Assembly (NCBI RefSeq): GCF_026247885.1
Contig: NZ_CP110921.1
Location: 2,289,001-2,353,000 of the forward strand
From: Methylococcus mesophilus
GTDB taxonomy: Bacteria; Pseudomonadota; Gammaproteobacteria; Methylococcales; Methylococcaceae
Reading direction: 5' to 3'
Length of the DNA stretch: 64,000 bases
A program made the position numbers and the translations under genes. The notes beneath the pieces were generated by a model. It made no database searches and was not told the origin of the DNA. It was given only the letters and a program-made list of their open reading frames with translations. Every line of letters starts with the position of its first letter. The first letter of the stretch is position 1. Of this stretch, positions 43,800 through 51,932 are shown piece by piece.

Positions 43800-45473
43800 T
43801 CACGGAACGCACTGGGTGCCGGTCAGATTCGTGGGATTGCGGCCGGGAACGGGCGGAAACACGTAGATGCCGTGCTCGTTGGTGGCGTAAACATGACCGC
43901 CCGGTCCGATGATGGTGGAATGCTGTCCACCGTCAGTCCAAGGCATACGGTTGATCCATTTCATGGTGGTCAAGTCGACGGTGACCAATTCCTTTTCCAC
44001 CGCAACGTACAAATGTGTGCAGGAAGATGCTGCTGACGCGAAGGAGTACCCATCGAACTGGTCCCGTCTCTCAACGCCGGTGTTATGCACCAAACCCAGA
44101 TTGCCTTTCCACGAGATCGCCGCAATGCGACCGTTAGGCGTTAGCGTCGGAGTAGCGTAAATTGAGGTATCCCACCAGTGATAGGTTCCTGCCGGTTCGA
44201 AACTCAACCTGCCTGAGTCCCTTTCGGCTCGGGAACGCAAACCTACCACGGCATCGCCTGACGCCAGTGCCGTCGGCGAGGCAGTGATCCCCATATCGTC
44301 ATAATAATGACTATCGGCGAGATGGAAACCGCTCGCGGGATCGAAGGTATAAACGCTCAGCGCGGAATATTTCGGACCCCATTCGTCACTCCAGCCATTA
44401 ACGGCGAAAATACGCGGAGATTCTCCCTGCGCATGTTGACGGATAGCCATGTCCGGACTCTCACCATATACACCCAGACCACTGGCCAGCAGACGGTATA
44501 TCGAATTGACGTCCTCCCTCTGCTCCGGGATCGCCACAAATCCGCCGTAAACAAATGGAGAACAGGTCGCGTTTTGGAAAATATCAATAATGACTTCTAA
44601 AGGATTAAGCACGCACGCGACCACTTTTTCCCACATAGGCGCATCGGCAAGCCCACCACCGATCAAATCGCCGTACGCCGGAATTTTCTCGTCGTCGAGC
44701 AGAGTGAGCGTTGTGGAAAACGCGACCAAATGCACTTCGCCCATAACGCCGAAATGCACCGGCAGCATAATGACTTCGGTGCCGTTATAGTCCCACAGAT
44801 TAGGCGCCCCCGAAGCTCCAGTGGCTAGGTTATGCTCCGGAAGCGACACGGTCGCTATCTTCTCGCCGCTCGGCGAGAATTTGTGCAAAAACGAATTGGC
44901 GCTATGTATAGAATCGCCCAGACGGTGATCCCTGTAACCGTAACCGGAAACGACAAATATCGAACCGTCTTTGCTTACCAGCGGAGATACCAGGGCATTT
45001 CCATATAAGGGCAAACAAAATCGATCGCTGCATGACGGGTCGAGGAGCTTTCGCCATCGCACGGAACCATTCGGGTCGAGCGCGACCAGCTCGCCTTTCA
45101 GATTTCCGATGTAGACCCTACCGTCCTTGCCAGCGACGGGATTGACGCCGGCGGCAAGAGGCCCGACGTCGACAACGGCGCTGGGAGTCACCGCAGGCGC
45201 AGTTACGACCGGGACGAAGCCGCTGTTATCCGGGTTGCCATGGGCCGTAGGCCAGCCGGACCAGCCCGACGACGGCAGCAGGTCGGATGCCGTTTGTCCC
45301 GTGCCTGCCGCAACCGTCTTCGGACTGACGGCACCGCCTGTATTTTCTGCCCCAACCCATTGGCAGGTAAATATCAAACAGAGGGCGGAAACGCTCATGG
45401 AAGTAAAGTGACCACCTTGTGACTTACACCGCAAGACCCCATTAAAATCAAACGCACCCATGTTTTTCACCAT
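43800..45473 (-). CDS. exported PQQ-like beta-propeller protein
   Basis: A protein of up to 557 residues. The segment AGKDGRVYIGNLKGELVALDPNGSVRW is a typical blade of the PQQ-like propeller, and further blades appear near GSIFVVSGYGY, TPNGRIAAISWKGNLG and HVYATNEHGIYVF. No PQQ-ligating or haem motif is seen, so it is probably a binding or scaffold protein outside the cytoplasm. The start is uncertain: ATG 45398 gives a standard signal peptide (SVSALCLIFTCQWVGA), ATG 45473 adds 25 residues; neither has a strong ribosome binding site. A full operator lies upstream at 45635-45675. Confidence 0.8.
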   Translation of the reverse strand: MVKNMGAFDFNGVLRCKSQGGHFTSMSVSALCLIFTCQWVGAENTGGAVSPKTVAAGTGQTASDLLPSSGWSGWPTAHGNPDNSGFVPVVTAPAVTPSAVVDVGPLAAGVNPVAGKDGRVYIGNLKGELVALDPNGSVRWRKLLDPSCSDRFCLPLYGNALVSPLVSKDGSIFVVSGYGYRDHRLGDSIHSANSFLHKFSPSGEKIATVSLPEHNLATGASGAPNLWDYNGTEVIMLPVHFGVMGEVHLVAFSTTLTLLDDEKIPAYGDLIGGGLADAPMWEKVVACVLNPLEVIIDIFQNATCSPFVYGGFVAIPEQREDVNSIYRLLASGLGVYGESPDMAIRQHAQGESPRIFAVNGWSDEWGPKYSALSVYTFDPASGFHLADSHYYDDMGITASPTALASGDAVVGLRSRAERDSGRLSFEPAGTYHWWDTSIYATPTLTPNGRIAAISWKGNLGLVHNTGVERRDQFDGYSFASAASSCTHLYVAVEKELVTVDLTTMKWINRMPWTDGGQHSTIIGPGGHVYATNEHGIYVFPPVPGRNPTNLTGTQCVP

Positions 45474-45942
45474 TTTAATTTTGCCCGAATTAAATCTCTT
45501 TGCTCAAAAATAACCATATCTTTCCGCGACTAGAGATAATACAAAAGCGTTCAAAAACCTATTAAAGACCGCGTATCGTGGAAATCAAATAGACTTGGCA
45601 CCAAACACGAATAGTGACTTCCTGCGGAGGCTCCGTCTTGGAACATAGTGCATCCCCGAATTGGACAAGCGTGCATCCGCATTGCCCTGGAAGAAAGTAA
45701 GTAACAAGGCAACACGGATGCCGAACGCCGAAGACAATGACTGTCTAGCGCACGCCGCGAGATTTTTGTCATCGCACCTGCTTTCATTCAAAATGGCAGA
45801 GGATAAAACTCAAGCTCGGCAGGTAGGTGCCGAAAGCGCCAGGAAGACTTGATAGCCGCACAGAAAGAACGCTGAAAATGGTGCGGTTTTTGAAATTTCG
45901 GGGTACTGGATATATTCCAGAAAATTCGATCGCCGAACGAAA
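45474..45942. other. intergenic region holding an operator
   Basis: AT-rich sequence of ~470 bp between regulator 7 and the propeller gene. The only recognised signal is the operator at 45635-45675. The short ORFs in it lack coding support. Confidence 0.5.
45635..45675 (-). promoter_or_regulatory. AraC-type tandem operator upstream of propeller gene
   Basis: On the minus strand: TGCAC-N6-CCAAT-N7-TGCAC-N6-CCAAGAC, two complete half-sites 23 bp apart. CACTAT is 18 bp downstream as -10 candidate. Confidence 0.82.
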
Positions 45943-47004
45943 CTAAAAAAAGGAGATGTCCTTCCTTTCCGAATCGGATAGTTGGTTTTCCGTATCGCCT
46001 TGGGACACGCATCGAACGCGAAAAGCTCCCGGCGTTTCCTGGAATCGCTGGCGGAACTGGCGATAGAAGTATGAAAGATCGCTAAATCCAGATTGGTACG
46101 CGATAGTCGCAATGTCGAAATGACGATATCTCGGGTCAGCTAACAGCCGGCCTGCCCTAGCAAGCCGTAAACGGTTTAGTATCTGAGTAACACTTTCTCC
46201 TTCTGTATCCAGCAGATCATACAAATATCTCCGCGAGATTTTCAGTTCGGCCGCTATCTGTGTTGCTGTAAGGCCGGGCTCCGTGAAGTGGTTCTCCAGA
46301 TAGCGGATGACAGCCGCCCTCCGGGCAGCCCGAACACCTCCAGCACTGGGCTCCCTGGCCTCTCTGTCATTACAAAGCAAAGCCACGATGTCGAGAATTT
46401 GGTCGCCAACCAGCTCCCCCAGATTTGGATACTGATTTATGAATTCCCGCTCCAGCATGCCGAGATAATCCCGTAACAGGTTGAGCCCTTCTTGACTGCG
46501 AAAAGGAGACATCACCAGGCGTTCGACTTTCGGCACGCGCTTGGCCAATTCCTCTCTAGGGACACGCAAGCTCAATAAACTCTGATGACCCTCGGCCGTA
46601 TCTGGTCCTAGCCCTCCTTCCAGAACCTTTCTCGAATCAATGAGCCCCGCCGTGCGGCCTTCCAGTATCATTCGGCGCTGTCCTTGCATCACCTCCCAGG
46701 TTCCGGCTACGCATATCGCCACGCCGAAGAAGTCTTGATCTTCGCCGGCAATGATTTCTCGAGTTCGGCGAAAACGTATTGCGGTAGTGGCATGACGAGA
46801 CATGCCTACAACCCCGAAGGAGAAAAACCGTGTTTGATTGAAAAAAGGGCGCGAATCGGAGTGCTCCATATCGAATCCGCCAATTTTTCTACCAAACATC
46901 TCACGCCATATATCGAACCGTTCTTTTTCAGGATAATCTATACTGGAATAGGAGGGGGTTTCTGAACCCATAGCTTCACTTTCTATTTCGCTCATTGGAA
47001 CCAT
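45943..47004 (-). CDS. AraC/XylS-type transcriptional regulator 7
   Basis: A 353-residue protein and one of the more divergent paralogues. It has SSIDYPEKERFDIWREMFG and a DSRPFF motif in place of DPRPFF. The helix-turn-helix reads ISRRYLYDLLDTEGESVTQI and DIATIAYQSGFSDLSYFYRQF. A ~25-residue polar tail follows. Start codons at 47004 and 46995 are both possible; GGAGG lies 15 bp before the first. Downstream in the same direction is the operator at 45635 and the propeller gene. Confidence 0.9.
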   Translation of the reverse strand: MVPMSEIESEAMGSETPSYSSIDYPEKERFDIWREMFGRKIGGFDMEHSDSRPFFNQTRFFSFGVVGMSRHATTAIRFRRTREIIAGEDQDFFGVAICVAGTWEVMQGQRRMILEGRTAGLIDSRKVLEGGLGPDTAEGHQSLLSLRVPREELAKRVPKVERLVMSPFRSQEGLNLLRDYLGMLEREFINQYPNLGELVGDQILDIVALLCNDREAREPSAGGVRAARRAAVIRYLENHFTEPGLTATQIAAELKISRRYLYDLLDTEGESVTQILNRLRLARAGRLLADPRYRHFDIATIAYQSGFSDLSYFYRQFRQRFQETPGAFRVRCVSQGDTENQLSDSERKDISFF

Positions 47005-47308
47005 GTTGTTTGTTATCCGCCTCCAACACAGCGGAATCAATACTGAACATCACAAGCATCTTCAGCTCTCGAACAAACAAAGGATAAAGTTAGGGTACGC
47101 CAAAGAAAACATAAAAACCAAGTGGACTCAGAGATTTTCAAACGGAAGACACGATTTAAATGCAACCTTCAATTAGTAATTACATTAAAAAATTAAATCA
47201 CTGAAGACAAATACATTAACCATTATCCGCACTCAATGTCGCCTAATTTCACATACAGGTAATTTACCGTTTCAAAACCCGCACTATATACATCCATATC
47301 GTATTTGT
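47005..47308. other. AT-rich intergenic region
   Basis: About 300 bp, markedly AT-rich compared with the window, holding only low-complexity sequence. It probably contains the promoter of regulator 7, but no box is clear. Confidence 0.4.
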
Positions 47309-47455
47309 TCAGTCCCCTGGGAGCGCGGGCGTCCCGCCCGCTGAGAAGGCGGTCAGAATGGCCGCGTTCCCGGCAAAAATGCGGGGGTACGACGCGTAAT
47401 ACAGCGCTGCGCCCTCGCACTCTGCCAGCGCCTCTGGATGAAACTCCAGCCTCAT
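47309..47455 (-). pseudogene. ParE/RelE-type toxin truncated by a repeat
   Basis: ATG 47455 lies 11 bp after the antitoxin stop. The first ~22 residues (RLEFHPEALAECEGAALYYAS) match the N-terminus of ParE/RelE-type toxins. The rest of this 48-codon frame is read through the dispersed repeat and carries no toxin fold. About three quarters of the toxin, with all likely active residues, is missing. Confidence 0.65.
47310..47392. repeat. dispersed repeat, copy 1 (GGGAGCGCGGGCGTCCC type)
   Basis: The sequence from CAGTCCCCTGGGAGCG to GCGGGGGTACG is alignable with 48350-48428. It has internal dyad symmetry (GCGGGCGTCCCGCCCGC). It replaces the 3' part of the toxin gene on the minus strand. Confidence 0.65.
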
Positions 47456-47466
47456 TGGGCCAATGT

Positions 47467-47685
47467 TCACTGCGCCCGTTCTAGCGCTTCGTCGCCGGTG
47501 ATTGTCCGGACGCGGTCTGCCCGTACCTCATCCAGGCGTCGACGTACTTCCGCCGTCCAAAGCCGACGAACGTAGCCGTCCTTGGCAGGGTCCAGGCTCT
47601 CGACGAGACGATCCGCCAGCAAAGCCCGCCCTTCGCTTGGCAGATCCAGCGCCTCCTCGGCAAGTTGTTCAAGGGTCAAAGTCAT
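47467..47685 (-). CDS. addiction-module antitoxin, PF09720-like
   Basis: A 72-residue acidic protein. The pattern LEQLAEEALDLPSEGRALLA followed by DRLVESLD matches the short antitoxins (Unstab_antitox) that pair with ParE/RelE toxins. It is complete, while the toxin after it is truncated, so the module is probably inert. Confidence 0.85.
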   Translation of the reverse strand: MTLTLEQLAEEALDLPSEGRALLADRLVESLDPAKDGYVRRLWTAEVRRRLDEVRADRVRTITGDEALERAQ

Positions 47686-47808
47686 CTTTTCGCCTCGACG
47701 TAGTCAAAATTTCGGGAGGTCTGCCGGTTCCTTAACTGGGCGCGTTTCGGAACGAAGATGGAACGGGCCGTTACCGTCAATATCACGCTTCAGCGCACAC
47801 TACCTGGG

Positions 47809-48207
47809 CTAACCGCAGGTGCTGGTGAAGTTGTAGCTGATGGCTGCGATGCTTGCGCCTTGGAGATCTCGAAAGACGCAGAACCGTCCGACAGAGGGGA
47901 TGTCGGTCGGCGGCATGCAGATTTGGGCACCGAGTTCCTCGGCTTTTTTCGCAGTGGCATCCACGTCCTCTACGGTGACATAGGCACCCCATTGCGGGGC
48001 CGTGCCTTCCGCTTGGGGCGGTATCGTCATGATGCCGCCAATAGGTTTTTCGCCTGCTTTGAGAACGGTATAAGACATGCCCGTGAGGTTGACTTCTTCC
48101 ATTTGCCATCCAAACAGGGCGCCGTAAAACCGCTTCGCGGCTTCGGCGTCGGAGGTGAGCAGTTCGCACCAGCTGAACGCGCCGTGTTGCTGACATTTGT
48201 TGGTCAT
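47809..48207 (-). CDS. VOC (glyoxalase-like) family protein
   Basis: A 132-residue protein with AGGAG upstream. Two beta-alpha-beta-beta-beta modules are visible: FSWCELLTSDAEAAKRFYGALFGW in the first and WGAYVTVEDVDATAKKAEELG in the second, ending with FCVFRDLQGASIAAIS. This is a vicinal-oxygen-chelate fold protein of the type often annotated as a glyoxalase or bleomycin-resistance-like protein. The specific reaction is unknown. Confidence 0.88.
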   Translation of the reverse strand: MTNKCQQHGAFSWCELLTSDAEAAKRFYGALFGWQMEEVNLTGMSYTVLKAGEKPIGGIMTIPPQAEGTAPQWGAYVTVEDVDATAKKAEELGAQICMPPTDIPSVGRFCVFRDLQGASIAAISYNFTSTCG

Positions 48208-48713
48208 GATGTCGCTCCTAAGAAATTTATCGAAATTGAGGAGGGCGAAAGGCTTGATCCACCGAGAGTGGCTAACCGATCGTTGGTGTTACGTAAGTCT
48301 TTGAAGGCTGGCACATCGTTTAACGGTGCGCAAGGCTCGTGTAGCCGCTCAGTCCCCCTGGGAGCGGAGCGTCCCACCCGCCGAAAAACCGGCCAGGATG
48401 CCGCGCTCCCAGCAAAAAAGCGGGGTATGAACGGTTATTCCATATCAGATCAAAATGTTCCATATCACCTGTACTACCTTCCGCCACACGACATGTAGCG
48501 AATTATCATGGGCCGCTCAATTCGTCCATGACGTTTCCATAGACTAGATGAGCGCAAGACTTTTCTGACCCTTGGGGTTGAGAGGCGATCTATGTCTTGC
48601 CATTCAACACCTCGTTTGGTGGACAATCGCTCATATCCTGGCAACTTGATTCGCTGGTCCTACGGGCCGGTCGATATCATAACCGACATGGAGAGTTCGG
48701 ACTTGTCTCCGCG
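48208..48713. other. intergenic region with a dispersed repeat
   Basis: About 500 bp. It holds the second repeat copy at 48350-48428 and otherwise no gene. The in-frame extension of the next gene upstream of 48855 (to 48597) crosses the operator half-site and is not coding. Confidence 0.5.
48350..48428. repeat. dispersed repeat, copy 2
   Basis: CAGTCCCCCTGGGAGCGG to CGGGGTATGA is alignable with the copy at 47310-47392. Same orientation on the + strand, ~1 kb apart. Confidence 0.65.
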
Positions 48714-48735
48714 TGCACACGCATTTGTCCAAGAC
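48714..48735 (+). promoter_or_regulatory. AraC-type operator, promoter-proximal half only
   Basis: TGCAC lies 10 bp (not 6) before CCAAGAC, and the partner 23 bp upstream is not recognisable. TATAGA begins 17 bp after CCAAGAC as a good -10 candidate, better than at the other sites. The target ATG is at 48855. Confidence 0.55.
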
Positions 48736-48854
48736 AAATTCTTCGCTTTATCTATAGACTCTCGGTGCCGGGTATCGCAGCCGGTGACGGTCGACTTTTC
48801 CTTTCGGACCGTCATTTTCGTTTGTTCAAAAAATATAGTAGATACGGGGTTCTG

Positions 48855-49661
48855 ATGTACAACGTCAAACAAATAATCGGAGCAATGAGTTCCCTTGTTC
48901 TTTGTTCAAGCGCCGCCATGGCCGATACTTGCGCCGAGCTGGAAAAGCAAGGACTGACCTACGACTCCGTGAAGTCTACGATCGCCAGTGTCGTTTCGCT
49001 CAATAACGGCGGTTTGGGCTTTCCGATGTGGCTGACCCTGGTGGACGGCTGGGGCACCGTCTGCAGTGTCGTCAATTCGCTGAGCTCATCGCAGGATGCA
49101 TCGGCCGACATCTGGCTGGGAAGTCGCAATATCTCGGCACAGAAAGCCAATGCCGCCAATGCTTTCAGCACCGGTGAGCTCGCCATCTCGACGGCCAACC
49201 TTTATTCTGCAACCCAGCCCAGCGGCAGCCTCTATGGGCTGCAGGCCAGCAACCCTATCGATCCGGCCCTGTCATACGCGGGCAACCCCTTCAAATTCGG
49301 TACGAAAATCGACCCTATGAAGGGCAAGCGTATCGGCGGAATCAACGTATTCGGCGGCGGCCTTGCGCTGTACAACTCCTCTAAGCGGAAGATCGGTGCC
49401 ATCGGCGTTTCGGGCGACACATCTTGCACCGACCACGTCGTGGCCTGGAAAGTGCGGGAATCACTGGCTGGCGGAAATTTCTCGGTCAAGAATGTCCCGA
49501 ACGGCATATCCCCCGGAAAAAACGACGCGATGATCCAGGACATCATCAAGGACAATGGTATCGGCAATCAAGCCAGTCTCAGCGGTTTCGGTCACCCGAC
49601 CTGTCCCTATAATCCGGGGGCGGACGTAAGCGCTGGTTCGATTTACGGCCCGGCGCAGTAA
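48855..49661 (+). CDS. exported haem-binding-family (GlcG/HbpS-like) protein
   Basis: A 268-residue protein with a signal peptide (GAMSSLVLCSSAAMA). The region WLTLVDGWGTVCSVVNS, then SRNISAQKANAANAFS, SLYGLQASNP and RIGGINVFGGGLALY follows the order of the haem-degrading/GlcG fold: a PAS-like unit in which the helix with AxKAxTA is the signature. Family members bind haem or small ligands. The protein carries extra loops. It lies behind an operator half-site and is followed by a strong hairpin. Confidence 0.75.
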   Translation: MYNVKQIIGAMSSLVLCSSAAMADTCAELEKQGLTYDSVKSTIASVVSLNNGGLGFPMWLTLVDGWGTVCSVVNSLSSSQDASADIWLGSRNISAQKANAANAFSTGELAISTANLYSATQPSGSLYGLQASNPIDPALSYAGNPFKFGTKIDPMKGKRIGGINVFGGGLALYNSSKRKIGAIGVSGDTSCTDHVVAWKVRESLAGGNFSVKNVPNGISPGKNDAMIQDIIKDNGIGNQASLSGFGHPTCPYNPGADVSAGSIYGPAQ

Positions 49662-49693
49662 ATCGACATCGAAAGGCGTTTTCCGCAAAAAAG

Positions 49694-49715
49694 AACGCCG
49701 GTATTCGCCGGCGTT
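49694..49715 (+). terminator. intrinsic terminator-like hairpin
   Basis: AACGCCGG and CCGGCGTT form an 8 bp stem with a 6-base loop, preceded by an A-run and followed by a T-rich stretch, 33 bp after the stop codon. Confidence 0.65.
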
Positions 49716-49846
49716 TCTCGTTACCCCACATCCGCCATTAGCAACAGGAAGACAATTATTTATTGAGCATCACGAAATATCGGCCATTAATTCTTGCCTT
49801 ACAATCCAGGCTTGTCTGGGCACCGCAGCTACCCTGCCATCGATCA

Positions 49847-50171
49847 ATGATAAAAATAAGCATCCTGTATCCTAACAATGAATCCTCCCGATTCGACACT
49901 ACGTATTACATTGAATCACATATACCTCTGACCATCAGTCTCCTCGGGACCCACCCCGGCTTCCAAGGGATATCAGTCGAACTCGGCATCTGCGGCACGC
50001 CTCTCGGATCGGAGCCACACTTTATCGCGATATGCAATTTTTTATTTAAATCCGCGGACGATTTCTTAGCAGCATTCACGCCTAATTCGGAGGCACTACG
50101 GGGGGGATATGGCAAACTACACAGACATCGAGCCAATTATTCAATTCAATGAAGTGCTAATTTCTCGGTAA
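49847..50171 (+). pseudogene. EthD-family gene with frameshift in a G-run
   Basis: From ATG 49847 the frame reads IKISILYPNNESSRFDTTYY, closely similar to the EthD protein at 31200. After SEALRG a run of seven G (50100-50106) shifts the frame. Removing one G restores DMANYTDIEPIIQFNEVLI and a stop at 50169-50171, matching the paralogue to the last residue. The gene is either broken, phase-variable, or affected by a sequencing error. Confidence 0.75.
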
Positions 50172-50214
50172 AATCGCATCATTCTTCTGAGATCGATTTT
50201 TTTCAGGACTCCAT

Positions 50215-50721
50215 ATGCCCGCGATTCATCTCGTCGAAGGCCCCGTTGGCGCAGGCAAATCGACATTTGCAGCTCGACTCTGTTTAATGAATGCCGCTCC
50301 TCGCTTCATCCTCGACGACTGGATGGCGACACTTTTCCGGCCTGATCGTCCAGACACAGACATTATTCCATGGTACCTGGAGCGGAAACGTCGTTGCATT
50401 GACCAGATTTGGAATATCGCCTGTGACTTGATCGACACCCGAACGAGCGTCGTGCTGGAACTTGGACTGATTCGACGACAGGATCGAGAAGACTTCTACA
50501 GCCGGGTGGACGCTGCGGAATTTGAGCTCAAGGTCTACGTGCTGGATACCCCAGAGGAGGTCAGACGGCAAAGAGTCCGACGACGCAATATCGAGAAGGG
50601 TAGCACCTTCCGTATGGAAGTTCCCGACGAAATGTTCGAAATCGCCAACAATCTCTGGGAAGCACCTGATTCAGTCGAGTGCCGCGAACGGCGTATTTCC
50701 TTTATTTCCGCAAATCAGTAG
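50215..50721 (+). CDS. P-loop AAA-type ATPase/kinase-like protein
   Basis: A 168-residue protein with Walker A LVEGPVGAGKSTFAARL (residues ~6-22), an acidic DDW segment (~34) and a VVLELGLI strand. The EEVRRQRVRRRN helix resembles the lid of small kinases. The size and motifs fit single-domain zeta-toxin-like or nucleoside/shikimate kinase-like proteins of unknown substrate. It follows the broken EthD gene by 44 bp on the same strand. Confidence 0.8.
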   Translation: MPAIHLVEGPVGAGKSTFAARLCLMNAAPRFILDDWMATLFRPDRPDTDIIPWYLERKRRCIDQIWNIACDLIDTRTSVVLELGLIRRQDREDFYSRVDAAEFELKVYVLDTPEEVRRQRVRRRNIEKGSTFRMEVPDEMFEIANNLWEAPDSVECRERRISFISANQ

Positions 50722-50781
50722 ACTGTGAGGATGATAAACATTTAGGGAATAAATGATCTTTTACGAAATTGCTGCTATTCG

Positions 50782-51780
50782 CTATCGATTCATGTTGCGT
50801 CTGCGGAACTCCCCAGGAACATCATCGAATTGTAGTCGGAATCGGCGATAAAAATAGGAAAGATCGCCAAACCCGGATTCAAATGCGATTTCAGCAATAC
50901 TGAGATGGCTATACCTGGGATCGCCCAGCATTTTCCGAGCCCTATTGAGCCGCAGGCGGTTGAGCACCTGAGTTATGCTTTCTCCCGTGTCATCCAACAA
51001 ATCGTACAGATATCGCCTTGATATCTTCATAGCGGCAGCGATGTCATCCGCCGACAGATGATGCTCGGTATAATGGCTTTCAATATACTTTCTTAACGCA
51101 GCGAGGCGAGCCGCGCGCACCCCCCCTGTCGCAGCATCAGCGATCTCGCGTCCACCGAGCATAAACGCAATGATATCGATGATATGTCCACCGATTATCT
51201 CGTTAACATCCGGCGCGCGCCCATAGTCGTTATTTCTCACCATGTCGAGGTAACTCGACAACAACCTGAGCTGTTCTTGTCCGCAACACGGCTTCAGCAG
51301 CATTTGCTCCGCTTTTGGCACTCTCCGCAATAATTCAGCTCTCGGAAGACACAAATTTGTCATCTCTTGATGCTCCGCAATGGAGGCAGGTTCTATCCTC
51401 CCTTCCATCACATGACCACCGTCGAATAACGTCGCTTCACTCTTTCGCAGAAGTACCCGTGACCTGCCTTGCTCGATCTCACAGGAGCCTGCCCTGCAGA
51501 TTGCCAAGGCAATATCATCACGTCCGTCCTCTGCAATGAGACTCCGGCTCCGGTGATAATGCTCTCCAGTCGACGTCATCGACGTTATCTTGACAGCTCC
51601 CAGGGAGAAAAAGCTCGCTGCCGTAAAAAACGGACGTGGGTCGACATGTAATACATCGAAACCTAGCATCCTCCTGGAAAACATTTCGCACCAGACGTCG
51701 AAGGGTTCCTTTTCAGACAGATCATCGCTGGAAAAAATAGCCCAGTTGTCACTCACGGAATATCCTATTTCTGAATTCAC
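50782..51780 (-). CDS. AraC/XylS-type transcriptional regulator 8
   Basis: A 332-residue, relatively divergent paralogue. It has FSSDDLSEKEPFDVWCEMFS and DPRPFF in the sensor domain. The helix-turn-helix reads ISRRYLYDLLDDTGESITQV and SIAEIAFESGFGDLSYFYRRF, with changes in the last helix (FRLQFDDVPGEF). It is divergent from the large CBM-like gene at 51933, with a two-unit operator at 51831-51871 between them. Confidence 0.9.
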   Translation of the reverse strand: MNSEIGYSVSDNWAIFSSDDLSEKEPFDVWCEMFSRRMLGFDVLHVDPRPFFTAASFFSLGAVKITSMTSTGEHYHRSRSLIAEDGRDDIALAICRAGSCEIEQGRSRVLLRKSEATLFDGGHVMEGRIEPASIAEHQEMTNLCLPRAELLRRVPKAEQMLLKPCCGQEQLRLLSSYLDMVRNNDYGRAPDVNEIIGGHIIDIIAFMLGGREIADAATGGVRAARLAALRKYIESHYTEHHLSADDIAAAMKISRRYLYDLLDDTGESITQVLNRLRLNRARKMLGDPRYSHLSIAEIAFESGFGDLSYFYRRFRLQFDDVPGEFRRRNMNR

Positions 51781-51830
51781 GCCACCCCCGGTCCCGGGCC
51801 GATGCTATCACAGTAGGCTCACAAGTATAG

Positions 51831-51871
51831 TGCACGCTTTGCCAAGTCGTTTCTGCACAGTTGTCCAAGAC
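51831..51871 (+). promoter_or_regulatory. AraC-type tandem operator upstream of 51933 gene
   Basis: TGCAC-N6-CCAAG-N7-TGCAC-N6-CCAAGAC, two complete half-sites 23 bp apart. TGC-TTTCAT lies 16-19 bp downstream as extended -10. Only 61 bp separate CCAAGAC from the start codon, the shortest leader in the set. Confidence 0.82.
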
Positions 51872-51932
51872 CGCGCGGACGATCGAATGCTTTCATGAGT
51901 TTTTCAGGTGACTTTAAGATATGGAGGCCACG

